Assembly (NCBI GenBank): GCA_038213005.1
Contig: JBBQTU010000146.1
Span: 1-11,244, forward strand
DNA from: JBBQTU01 sp038213005
Lineage (GTDB): Bacteria; Planctomycetota; Phycisphaerae; Tepidisphaerales; Tepidisphaeraceae
Length of the DNA stretch: 11,244 nt
Direction: 5' to 3'
Below are positions 1-5,885 of this stretch, piece after piece; the first letter of the stretch is position 1; every line of letters starts with the position of its first letter. The position numbers were made by a program, and so were the translations under genes. Under the pieces are notes generated by a model. That model had not been told where the DNA came from, did not search any database, and was given only the letters and a program-made list of their open reading frames with translations.

Positions 1-163
1 TCAATCGCTCATCCTCTCGCTTCTGCCTGCCCTTGGGTCGTCCACGATCCCGCATGGTCCACTCCAATCCCATCCGCTTCACCGCAGTGGCCGTCCATGC
101 TGCATCGCCATCTGGCTGCTCACGCTGGATGTGAAGTCTCAGCCGCTTCAGGTCCGCGGCCAA
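1..163 (-). CDS. Possible partial ORF, basic C-terminal-like segment, unrecognised
   Basis: One minus-strand frame is open from about 166 to the left edge and continues beyond it. An in-frame stop lies at 167-169, so a start would have to be TTG at 161-163 or the ATGs near 94 and 79. The visible translation contains DGDAAWTATAVKRMGLEW followed by a basic tail with GRPKGRQKR, which reads more like real protein than the surrounding frames. I do not recognise the family. It could be the N-terminus of a DNA-binding or transposase-like protein or a decayed remnant. Only about 54 residues are visible, there is no convincing ribosome binding site, and chance is a serious alternative. Confidence 0.22.
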   Translation of the reverse strand, partial: MAADLKRLRLHIQREQPDGDAAWTATAVKRMGLEWTMRDRGRPKGRQKREDERL

Positions 164-438
164 TCCTCAGGCCGAGACGCGGACAAGCATGGCCGTCTCG
201 GAGTACCGATCTGGGCATGCCACCCCGATTTTGAGTTGGCATCAGAGCGACGCAGTACACCAGGTTCGGAGGGCTGTTGGGGGCTTGGGCCGGGGAATGT
301 TCGCGGTGCGGCGGGGTTGCAGTTGAGTCTGGTGATTTGCAGCGCGATGGGCATCGTCTATAATCCGGCGCGTCGCAAATGGGGCTTGTTGCTCGCTTTG
401 CGGGAAGGGCTCCGTTTTCGGTCAGGACGAGATGATCT
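164..438. other. Noncoding stretch before lpxC-fabZ
   Basis: I find no frame with convincing protein character on either strand; the short open frames here are arginine/proline-rich translations typical of high-GC noncoding DNA. The only supported element is the sigma70-like promoter at 336-364. The part between about 164 and 330 shows nothing else that I can support. Confidence 0.6.
336..364 (+). promoter_or_regulatory. sigma70-type promoter for lpxC-fabZ
   Basis: A perfect TATAAT (-10, 359-364) lies 17 bases after TTTGCA (-35, 336-341; four of six match TTGACA). The transcript would begin near 371 and give a leader of about 68 nt before the GTG start at 439. It is the best-formed housekeeping-type promoter in the window and correctly placed and oriented, but assigned by eye only. 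Confidence 0.6.
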
Positions 439-1767
439 GTGGTCATTGAGCATCAGAAGACAATCGGGAAAGAGGTGATGCTTCGTGGCCCGGGGCTGTT
501 CTCGGGCCAGGAGGCGGAGCTCATTTTCCAGCCTGCGGAGCCTGATACGGGGATCACGTTTATCCGGGAGCAGGAGGGGCGCAAGGCGGCCATTCCCGCG
601 GTTGTGCAGAATGTGATGCACCGGCCCCGGCGGACGTGTCTGCACAATGGATCGCTGCACGTTGAGACGGTTGAGCACTGCATGGCGGCGCTGTCGGGGA
701 TGGGGATCGACAACGCCCAGATCGTGGTGCGTGGGGGCGAGACCGGTGAATTGCCGATGGGGGATGGCAGCGCGAAGGTGTTTGTCCAGGCCATTCAGGA
801 TGCGGGGATCGTGGAGCAGGAGTCGCCGCTGCAGACGCTGGTCATCCGCCGGCCGATCCATCTGAGTGACGGCAAGGCGAGCATCGCGGCTTTGCCTGGT
901 CCGCTGGACCGGCTGGAGATCATCTACGACTTTGAGGCGCCGTTTCCGATCGGCCATCAGCTCTTCGCGTTTCACGTGGGCGAGGATGATTTCGTCAACG
1001 AGCTGGCGCCGGCGAGGACGTTTGTCTTTGAGAACGAGGCTCACGAGCTGCGGGCGCGCGGGCTGGGGCTGCACCTGACGCCCAGGGATCTGCTGGTGCT
1101 GTCGGAACGCGGCCCGATCGACAACCGTTATCGATTCACCGACGAGTGCGCACGGCACAAGACGCTGGATCTGCTGGGGGATCTGTATCTGGCCGGGCGG
1201 CCGCTGCGGGGGCGGATCGTCGCACACCGGTCGGGGCACAGCCTGAACCATCAACTGGTTCGCAAGCTGCTGGAACAGGAGATGGTGCAGGACCGGCAGT
1301 TGCTGCTGAACCGCGACGCGGTGATGGATATCCGCAAGATCATGCGGGTGCTGCCGCACCACTATCCGATGCTGATGGTGGACCGGGTGCTGGAAATGCA
1401 GGGGGACCAGAAGATTACCGGCATCAAAAACGTGACGTTCAACGACGTGTTTTTCCAGGGGCACTACCCCGGCACGCCGATCATGCCGGGGGTGCTGATT
1501 GTTGAGGCGATGGCACAACTTGGCGGATTGCTGCTGAGCCAGAAGCTGGATAACACGGGCAAGCTGCCGGTGCTGCTGTCGATGGACAAGGTGAAATGGC
1601 GCACGCCGGTCGTGCCGGGCGATCAGTTGCTGCTGGAAGCGGTGAGCGTTCGGATCAAGGCCCGCACGGGGCATGTGCGATGCAAGGCGTACGTGCACGA
1701 CAAGATGGCGGCCGAGGCGGATTTGAAGTTCATGCTGGTGGATGCCGAACCGCCGCAGAACCAGTAG
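439..1767 (+). CDS. lpxC/fabZ: Bifunctional UDP-3-O-acyl-GlcNAc deacetylase / 3-hydroxyacyl-ACP dehydratase (LpxC-FabZ fusion)
   Basis: This 442-residue cytoplasmic enzyme joins the committed deacetylation step of lipid A synthesis to the dehydratase of fatty-acid elongation; both draw on the 3-hydroxyacyl-ACP pool. The LpxC half (about 1-285) has TVEHCMAALSGMGIDN with zinc ligand H80 and base E79, RHKTLDLLGDL with H240 and D244, and SGHSLN with H267, nearly the E. coli numbering. The FabZ half (about 294-437) has LPHHYPMLMVDRV and GHYPGTPIMPGVLIVEAMAQ with catalytic H342 and E356. All catalytic residues seem present. GTG at 439 is the first start after an in-frame stop at 433-435, with AGGACGAG upstream. 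Such fusions are known in Bacteroidetes, Chlorobi and planctomycetes. No lpxA or lpxD is in view, so the usual Raetz-pathway neighbours lie elsewhere or outside the window. Confidence 0.97.
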   Translation: MVIEHQKTIGKEVMLRGPGLFSGQEAELIFQPAEPDTGITFIREQEGRKAAIPAVVQNVMHRPRRTCLHNGSLHVETVEHCMAALSGMGIDNAQIVVRGGETGELPMGDGSAKVFVQAIQDAGIVEQESPLQTLVIRRPIHLSDGKASIAALPGPLDRLEIIYDFEAPFPIGHQLFAFHVGEDDFVNELAPARTFVFENEAHELRARGLGLHLTPRDLLVLSERGPIDNRYRFTDECARHKTLDLLGDLYLAGRPLRGRIVAHRSGHSLNHQLVRKLLEQEMVQDRQLLLNRDAVMDIRKIMRVLPHHYPMLMVDRVLEMQGDQKITGIKNVTFNDVFFQGHYPGTPIMPGVLIVEAMAQLGGLLLSQKLDNTGKLPVLLSMDKVKWRTPVVPGDQLLLEAVSVRIKARTGHVRCKAYVHDKMAAEADLKFMLVDAEPPQNQ

Positions 1768-1773
1768 GGCCAG

Positions 1774-1836
1774 TGAATGCTGAATGCTGAATGCGGAATG
1801 CTAAATGCTAAATGCTGAATGCTGAATGCTGAATGC
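1774..1836. repeat. 7-bp tandem repeat array, nine units
   Basis: Nine consecutive heptamers run without interruption: three TGAATGC, one GGAATGC, two TAAATGC, three TGAATGC. Variation is confined to the first two bases; AATGC is invariant. The array starts six bases after the lpxC-fabZ stop codon. It is noncoding on the plus strand and gives low-complexity Ser/Phe/Ile/His-rich translations on the minus strand. Similar AATGC/GCATT strings are, from memory, common between genes in several bacterial genomes, but no function is known to me. Confidence 0.95.
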
Positions 1837-1838
1837 AA

Positions 1839-1895
1839 AAATCAGAATTTGGACATTCGGCATCGGTATTTGGATTTGACTCGTCATTCTGATTT
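1839..1895. repeat. Inverted repeat with 10-bp arms in the same spacer
   Basis: AAATCAGAAT (1839-1848) is the exact reverse complement of ATTCTGATTT (1886-1895), with 37 bases between. The interior and the following bases to about 1910 consist of degenerate ATTCGG/GATTTCGG-like phrases and are more A/T-rich than the genes. It abuts the heptamer array, so the two may belong to one repeat element. The loop is long and no T-tract follows, so an intrinsic terminator is unlikely. Confidence 0.7.
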
Positions 1896-1941
1896 CGGAT
1901 TTCTGAAGTTTCTCGGTTCTGGTCTGCTTTCCTAAGGAAAT

Positions 1942-2955
1942 ATGACAATGAGCGATGTTCTGCCTGTTGGCGTGGTGGGTTGCGGGCGCATGGGGAAACT
2001 GCATGCTCGCGTATATTCGCAGATGCCGCAGGTGAAACTGGTGGGCGTTTTCGACGTGAACCAGGCGGGCGCTGAGGCGGTGGCGAAGCAGTACGGTTGC
2101 CGCGCGTTTGCGACGCTGGAGGAGATGCTGGCAGAGGTGAAGGCTGTCACGATCGCCACGCCTACGGAGTTTCACGCGGCGATGGCGGAGCCATGTCTGG
2201 GGCGCGGGGTGGCTTGCCTGATCGAGAAGCCGCTGGCGCGGAATTCAGAGGAATGCCGGAAGATTGTCCAGTGGGCCAAGGCCGGCGGGGCGGTGCTGCA
2301 GGTGGGGCATGTGGAGCGGTTTAATCCGGCCATTCGCGCGGTGAGCAAGCTGAATCTCAAGCCGCGGTTTATCGAGACGGTGCGCGTCAGCCCGCTGACT
2401 TTCCGAAGCCTGGATGTCGGCGTGGTGCTGGACATGATGATCCACGACCTGGATATCGTGCTGTTTCTGGCCGGTGCGAAGGTGAAGCAGTTGGATGCGT
2501 CGGGCGTGAGCGTGGCGGGGAATGTTGAGGATGTGGCCAATGCGCGGATCGTGTTTGAGAACGGGTGCGTGGCCAATGTCTCGGGATCGCGTTTGGCGCT
2601 GAAGACGGAGCGGAAGCTGCGCATCGTCTGCAACGACGCGTATGTGGCGGTGGACTACGGCAAGAAGGAAGGGGTGATCGTCCGCAAGTCGCCCAGCCTG
2701 GATGCCATTCGCGAGACGGTGAAGAAGGTTCGCGCCGGCGAGGTGGCGGATGTAATGCAGCTCAACTTTGCGAGCATGGTCAACCTCGAGCCGCTGAAGG
2801 TGGATGCGACTGAGCCGCTGCGTGCAGAGCAGGATGCGTTTGTGGACGCGGTGACGACGGGGAGCCGGCCGGTGGTGAGCGGGGAAGATGGCTCGGCGGC
2901 GGTGGAGTTGGCGGAGCGGATCGTGAAGGCGATTGGGAATCCGGAGATTCCGTGA
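1942..2955 (+). CDS. Gfo/Idh/MocA-family NAD(P)-dependent oxidoreductase, possibly UDP-sugar dehydrogenase (GnnA-like)
   Basis: This 337-residue protein has an N-terminal Rossmann fold with GCGRMG (13-18), the family EKP signature (95-97, K96), VGHVERFNPA (121-130), and in the second domain DMMIHDLDIVL (164-174) with H168 and D169 where this family keeps catalytic residues. Length is normal. The ATG at 1942 follows AAGGA by five bases; ATG at 1948 is an alternative. The family oxidises or reduces hydroxyls on sugars or sugar nucleotides. Its place behind lpxC-fabZ fits a GnnA-type UDP-GlcNAc 3-dehydrogenase, which prepares amide-linked acyl chains in lipid A, but no GnnB-like aminotransferase is in view, so substrate is inference. 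Confidence in the family is high; confidence in the substrate is low. Confidence 0.9.
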   Translation: MTMSDVLPVGVVGCGRMGKLHARVYSQMPQVKLVGVFDVNQAGAEAVAKQYGCRAFATLEEMLAEVKAVTIATPTEFHAAMAEPCLGRGVACLIEKPLARNSEECRKIVQWAKAGGAVLQVGHVERFNPAIRAVSKLNLKPRFIETVRVSPLTFRSLDVGVVLDMMIHDLDIVLFLAGAKVKQLDASGVSVAGNVEDVANARIVFENGCVANVSGSRLALKTERKLRIVCNDAYVAVDYGKKEGVIVRKSPSLDAIRETVKKVRAGEVADVMQLNFASMVNLEPLKVDATEPLRAEQDAFVDAVTTGSRPVVSGEDGSAAVELAERIVKAIGNPEIP

Positions 2956-2973
2956 ACTACTGAGCGGCGCGGA

Positions 2974-3396
2974 TCAGCGGAGAAGGCGGCAGGGCACTCC
3001 GAGGTCTTTGGCCGAGTTAGCGAGTCCCTTGTCGGTGGTGAACAACTCATTGGCATTGGCAAACGCGGCAGCCAGATGGAGGGCATCGAGTGTTCGCAGC
3101 GGTAGCGCGAAGCCGGACAACCAGTCTCGAGCCAATTCGTGTTCGCGGTGGCCGATCTCGACGAACTGGTATTGGCCGTCCGCGACATGGATGCGATATT
3201 GTCCCAAGGCAGCCGTTGCTTCAGCGCGACTGAGTTCGTGAGTTCGCACTTTCAGCGACAACAACGAGCACAGTTCCAGTTCAACTAACGGGCTGATGAC
3301 GAGATCGCGGCGCCCGGAGATGGTACGGTCCACGACTGAGCTCAGTGCCTCGGGGCAGTAGAATGATCCCAGGATGCTCGTGTCGAGGTAGGGCAT
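2974..3396 (-). CDS. PIN-domain ribonuclease toxin (VapC family)
   Basis: The 140-residue protein has the PIN-domain acidic pattern: D5 in MPYLDTS, E39 in SPLVELEL, D104 in LRTLDALHLAAA and D122 in FTTDKGLA. PIN toxins cut RNA (tRNA or rRNA in studied VapCs) with Mg2+ and are held inactive by a co-encoded antitoxin. Length fits VapC. The start at 3396 lies three bases past the antitoxin stop, so the two genes form a tightly packed antitoxin-first operon. It converges on the oxidoreductase gene with 18 bases between their stop codons. No residue is obviously missing, so it may be active. The RNA target cannot be read from sequence. Confidence 0.9.
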   Translation of the reverse strand: MPYLDTSILGSFYCPEALSSVVDRTISGRRDLVISPLVELELCSLLSLKVRTHELSRAEATAALGQYRIHVADGQYQFVEIGHREHELARDWLSGFALPLRTLDALHLAAAFANANELFTTDKGLANSAKDLGVPCRLLR

Positions 3397-3399
3397 GGA

Positions 3400-3639
3400 T
3401 CAATATCGCTGATCCTGGCGGAGGGCTTCGATGGTTCCCTTCGCTGTTGTTCTGCCGAGCCCGATTGTGTCGCGGAATGCTGCCATGCTGGGAAGCCCCT
3501 GCTTCAGGCGCGAGGCTGTGGGCGCGAGTACAGCCACTTCGTGTCCTCGCCGCGTGATCGAAACGCTACTACCGCGCGAGATGTGGTTAAGTAAGTCCGC
3601 CAGATGCTGCCGGGCTTGTTTCACGCTGACTGTCTGCAT
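3400..3639 (-). CDS. Antitoxin of the Phd/YefM-type fold, partner of the PIN toxin
   Basis: The 79-residue product starts MQTVSVKQARQHLADLLNHI and continues with a beta strand SVSITRRGHEVAVLAP, the compact DNA-binding and dimerising fold of Phd/YefM/VapB antitoxins (residues about 1-45). The rest, with FRDTI and a charged end RQDQRY, should wrap the toxin. I start it at ATG 3639 because GAGGTGA lies five bases upstream; GTG at 3648 would add three residues but overlaps that site. The protein is likely to repress its own promoter, in line with the palindrome over the -10 region. It is a helper of the downstream PIN gene rather than a free-standing regulator. Confidence 0.88.
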   Translation of the reverse strand: MQTVSVKQARQHLADLLNHISRGSSVSITRRGHEVAVLAPTASRLKQGLPSMAAFRDTIGLGRTTAKGTIEALRQDQRY

Positions 3640-3644
3640 AGGCC

Positions 3645-3651
3645 TCACCTC
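3645..3651 (-). promoter_or_regulatory. Ribosome binding site deciding the antitoxin start
   Basis: Read on the minus strand this is GAGGTGA, fully complementary to the usual 16S rRNA tail, five bases before ATG 3639. It overlaps the alternative GTG at 3648 and so argues for the shorter protein. Confidence 0.7.
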
Positions 3652-3656
3652 ATATT

Positions 3657-3673
3657 GTACATCTCAAGTGTAC
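3657..3673. promoter_or_regulatory. Palindromic operator candidate over the TA promoter
   Basis: GTACATCTCAAGTGTAC is an exact inverted repeat, GTACA-N7-TGTAC. It covers the -10 box (3667-3672) and the expected transcription start, where a bound Phd/VapB-type antitoxin, alone or with its toxin, would block initiation. The site is clear in the sequence; binding by this antitoxin is inferred from how the family works. Confidence 0.6.
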
Positions 3674-3695
3674 CCCTTCCGCCTCATTGGGTCAA
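3667..3695 (-). promoter_or_regulatory. sigma70-type promoter of the toxin-antitoxin operon
   Basis: On the minus strand TTGACC (3695-3690) is followed after exactly 17 bases by TACACT (3672-3667); five and four of six positions match consensus. The -35 box begins two bases past the glycosylase stop codon (3697-3699). Transcription would start near 3660 and leave a leader of about 20 nt before ATG 3639. The module thus has its own promoter rather than depending on the upstream gene. Confidence 0.7.
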
Positions 3696-3696
3696 G

Positions 3697-4269
3697 CTAT
3701 TTGTCGGATCTGTGAGGCAGGCGTGGCCGGGGCTTTGAGACGGCGGCGCTGTCGGCGTCGGCGAAGCGGAGCAGTTCATCTTTCCAGTGTTTGGCGTAGT
3801 CGACGCCGATGCGGGGTCCGCGGACGATGCGCGGAGGGTCGGCGGGGCTCGGGAGCAGAAACAGGCGATTGCCGGTCAGATCGGTGCCGTTGTCGGCGCG
3901 GGTGAGGCCAAGGGCTCGCGCGAGTCGGCCGGGGCCGGAGAGGTTTGTTTCCCAATCATCGAGGGGTTCGGCGGCGCGGATCAGGACGGCGGAGCCGGGC
4001 TCACCGGCGACGATGTTGAGCATGTGGTACATGCCGTAGATGAGGTAGACGTAGGCGTGGCCGGGCGGGCCGAACATGACTTCGTTGCGGGCGGTGCGTC
4101 CCTTGGCGGTGTGGCAGGCGAGATCGTGCGGGCCGAGGTAGGCTTCGGTTTCGACGATGCGGGCGCGGTGGTGGATGTTGCGGGCGTGGTGTACGAGGAT
4201 CTTGCCGATCAGGGACTGGGCGAGTTGCTGGGCGGGCTGGTTGAAGAAGGATCGTGGCAAGGGTGTCAT
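3697..4269 (-). CDS. 3-methyladenine DNA glycosylase, Mpg/AAG family
   Basis: This monofunctional base-excision repair enzyme removes alkylated and deaminated purines. The 190-residue product carries the family core RIVETEAYLGPHDLACH and YVYLIYGMYHMLNIV. Counting from the alternative start at 4275, E44 corresponds to human AAG E125 (activates water), Y46 and H55 to Y127 and H136 (base pocket), Y80 to Y162 (intercalates in DNA) and N87 to N169. Further signatures are RAAEPLDD, GPGRLARALGL and RGPRIGVDY. I prefer ATG 4269 because AGGA lies six bases before it and touches ATG 4275. The C-terminus, with SKPRPRLPHRSDK, is basic and slightly longer than usual. It is transcribed away from the sigma-factor gene. 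All key residues appear present, so it is likely active. Confidence 0.94.
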   Translation of the reverse strand: MTPLPRSFFNQPAQQLAQSLIGKILVHHARNIHHRARIVETEAYLGPHDLACHTAKGRTARNEVMFGPPGHAYVYLIYGMYHMLNIVAGEPGSAVLIRAAEPLDDWETNLSGPGRLARALGLTRADNGTDLTGNRLFLLPSPADPPRIVRGPRIGVDYAKHWKDELLRFADADSAAVSKPRPRLPHRSDK

Positions 4270-4275
4270 CGGCAT

Positions 4276-4279
4276 TCCT
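4276..4279 (-). promoter_or_regulatory. Ribosome binding site deciding the glycosylase start
   Basis: Minus-strand AGGA sits six bases before ATG 4269 but directly against ATG 4275. Spacing favours 4269, a difference of two residues. Confidence 0.45.
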
Positions 4280-4316
4280 AGTCAGGGACGATAACAGAGT
4301 AGCCAGTCGCGACGGC

Positions 4317-4335
4317 CGGGCAAGTTGATTGCCCG
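4317..4335. repeat. Short perfect hairpin in the divergent intergenic region
   Basis: CGGGCAA-GTTGA-TTGCCCG forms a 7-bp stem with a 5-base loop between the divergent glycosylase and sigma-factor genes. No T-run follows on either strand and neither gene ends here, so it does not look like a terminator. It could be an operator; on the minus strand it overlaps a weak -35-like TTGCCC ahead of the glycosylase gene. Confidence 0.55.
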
Positions 4336-4376
4336 CCCATCGCCATTAGGATCAAAGGCAGGACAATTCATAATAG

Positions 4377-4404
4377 CGAACGGGCTTCGAAGATGTCCGA
4401 CCTA
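4377..4404 (+). promoter_or_regulatory. ECF-type promoter candidate before the sigma-factor gene
   Basis: CGAACG (4377-4382), a 16-base spacer and GACCTA (4399-4404) resemble the GAAC / short C/T-rich -10 layout of ECF sigma promoters, and closely match the site at 5851-5878. Only five bases separate it from ATG 4410, so the transcript would start at or next to the start codon. A CATAAT at 4369-4374 could be the -10 of a second, housekeeping promoter, but I see no good -35 for it. Autoregulation is an inference. Confidence 0.45.
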
Positions 4405-4409
4405 TCCTT

Positions 4410-4955
4410 ATGGCCGCTCTGGACGATTCTCGCAGTGATCAGGGCCTCATCGACGCCGCCGGCGCCGGTGAGGAATCCGCGTTTGATGTGCTCTATGGAC
4501 GATACCGTCAGTGGGTCTATCGCCTGGCGTTTCGCTTCACGGGGCATGAGGAGGATGCGTGGGACGTGCACCAGGAGGCGTTTCTCTACCTGGCGGGGAA
4601 GATACCGGGCCTGCAGTTGAGGGCGTCGCTCAAGACGCTGCTGTATACGGTTGTGCGCAGTCTGGCGATCAGGGCGAACCAGAAGCGTCGGCGACTGGTG
4701 CTGGATGAGGAGCTATTGGCGGCGATCCCGGCGCAGGGGTCTGACCGGCCGGCCGATGAACTGCGTGAGGTGCTTGGGGATCTGGCGCTGGCTTCGCGAC
4801 AGGTGCTGCTGATGCGATACGTGGACGACCTGAGCCTGGAAGAGATTGCCCAGGTGCTGGGGATTCCGCTGGGGACGGTGAAGTCTCGGCTGCATCATGC
4901 GCATCAGAAGGTTAGGTCCAGCCCGCGGCTATGTCGATATTTCGATCTTGCGTAA
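4410..4955 (+). CDS. ECF-family RNA polymerase sigma factor
   Basis: The 181-residue protein has the two-domain ECF layout. Region 2 (about 22-95) includes FDVLYGRYRQWVYRLAFRFT, the DAWDVHQEAFLYLA core-binding helices and a basic end NQKRRR. Region 4 (about 117-172) includes LALASRQVLLMRYVDDLSLE and the helix-turn-helix EEIAQVLGIPLGTVKSRLHHA that reads the -35 element. There is no region 1 or 3, so it directs polymerase to an alternative regulon. No ribosome binding site precedes ATG 4410, in line with a leaderless message. Downstream are a methyltransferase, a one-TM protein and exported proteins, and a related promoter motif precedes the one-TM gene. Envelope-linked control is therefore plausible, but the signal is unknown. 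Confidence 0.93.
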   Translation: MAALDDSRSDQGLIDAAGAGEESAFDVLYGRYRQWVYRLAFRFTGHEEDAWDVHQEAFLYLAGKIPGLQLRASLKTLLYTVVRSLAIRANQKRRRLVLDEELLAAIPAQGSDRPADELREVLGDLALASRQVLLMRYVDDLSLEEIAQVLGIPLGTVKSRLHHAHQKVRSSPRLCRYFDLA

Positions 4956-5013
4956 TGGGCACCAGGGCGGCAGTGGCGTAGGGCAGGGGCGAGGGGTATC
5001 GTCTGGATCACCT

Positions 5014-5805
5014 ATGGGCACAGCAGCAGATCGTCAGCGATTCCTGGAGACCAACCGGGCGAGTTGGGACAAGATTGCCGCGCAGTACAAGGGGCGGACG
5101 GCGTTGCCTCGCTATGGGCCGCTGGCGCCATCGGAGGATGAGTTGGGGCTGCTGGGGGATGTGCGCGGGCTGAATGTCGTGGAGATCGGTTGCGGCAGCG
5201 GGCATTCGCTGGCCTATCTGCATGGGCGGGGCGCGGGAGAGTTGTACGGTCTGGATCTGTCGGGCGAGCAGATCCGCACGGCGGAGCAGACGGCCCGTGA
5301 GCATGGGTTTGCACCGAGGCTGTTCTGCTGCGCGATGGAAGAGGATCCGGGGATACCTGCGGGGCATTTTGATCTGGCGGTCTCGATCTACGCGCTGGGG
5401 TGGTCGGTCGACCTGGCGGCCACCTTGGGGCACATCGCACGCTATCTTCGTCCTGGCGGGGTGCTGGTGTTTAGCTGGGAGCATCCGGTCTACAGTTGTC
5501 TCAAGACGACGCCCAAGGGCATTATGTTGGACCGTTCGTACAGCGCGGAAGGGCCGGCGGAGAAGCTGTCCTGGAAGGGTGAGCCGATTGTCATGCACGC
5601 TCGAAAGGTCAGCACGCTGCTGAACAGTGTGATCGAGGCGGGTTTTGCGTTGGAGCGGATCATAGAAGGGGATTTGCAGGAGGAAAGCGACAAGCAGGCT
5701 GACTTTCCGCACCGGTGGTATTCAAAGGCCCGCGCTGGAATGATGCCTACGACGCTGATTGTGAAGGCTCGGCGACAGGGCCAGGGATGCGAACCGAAGA
5801 GGTGA
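5014..5805 (+). CDS. Class I SAM-dependent methyltransferase, substrate unknown
   Basis: The 263-residue protein has motif I VVEIGCGSG (55-63) for SAM, an acidic D81 at the end of strand 2 in LYGLDLS, the post-motif FDLAVSIYALGW (119-130) and LRPGGVLVFSWEHPVY (145-160), typical of Methyltransf_11/25-type enzymes. The ending HRWYSKARAGMMPTTLIVKARR is a conserved-looking tail. The frame is open from 4897, inside the sigma gene, but the extra 39 residues are Gly/Arg-rich and unlike the rest, so I use ATG 5014. Its ribosome binding site is poor. It lies 58 bases after the sigma gene on the same strand and may be cotranscribed. Small-molecule, lipid or protein methylation are all possible. Confidence 0.88.
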   Translation: MGTAADRQRFLETNRASWDKIAAQYKGRTALPRYGPLAPSEDELGLLGDVRGLNVVEIGCGSGHSLAYLHGRGAGELYGLDLSGEQIRTAEQTAREHGFAPRLFCCAMEEDPGIPAGHFDLAVSIYALGWSVDLAATLGHIARYLRPGGVLVFSWEHPVYSCLKTTPKGIMLDRSYSAEGPAEKLSWKGEPIVMHARKVSTLLNSVIEAGFALERIIEGDLQEESDKQADFPHRWYSKARAGMMPTTLIVKARRQGQGCEPKR

Positions 5806-5850
5806 CGGTGAGCGGCCGGGGAGGCGAGTGAGGAATCCACAGATATTTCG

Positions 5851-5878
5851 TGAACCTTTGGACGATGGTGCGGACTTA
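5851..5878 (+). promoter_or_regulatory. ECF-type promoter candidate before the one-TM / VIT-vWA operon
   Basis: TGAACC (5851-5856), 16 bases and GACTTA (5873-5878) match the motif before the sigma gene at ten of twelve positions with the same spacing. Seven bases remain before ATG 5886 and there is no ribosome binding site there, so a leaderless start is suggested. Recognition by the neighbouring sigma factor is inferred from the shared motif and the position. Confidence 0.5.
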
Positions 5879-5885
5879 ACTGGTA

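Noticed and set aside
131..478. Plus-strand frame of 115 codons before lpxC-fabZ
   Set aside because: It overlaps the lpxC start in another frame, crosses the promoter, and has no recognisable protein features.
358..1698. Long minus-strand open frame (446 codons) opposite lpxC-fabZ
   Set aside because: It is the His/Arg/Gln/Pro-rich antisense shadow of a gene with complete catalytic motifs; no domain or ribosome binding site is visible.
1774..1836. CRISPR array
   Set aside because: The units are 7-bp direct tandem repeats without spacers and no cas gene is nearby.
1876..1904. TTGACT as -35 of a promoter for the oxidoreductase gene
   Set aside because: At 16-18 bases downstream there is no hexamer resembling TATAAT; the -35-like match lies in the degenerate repeat region.
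4897..5013. N-terminal extension of the methyltransferase into the sigma-factor gene
   Set aside because: The 39 extra residues are Gly/Arg-rich readings of another frame; the methyltransferase fold begins after ATG 5014.
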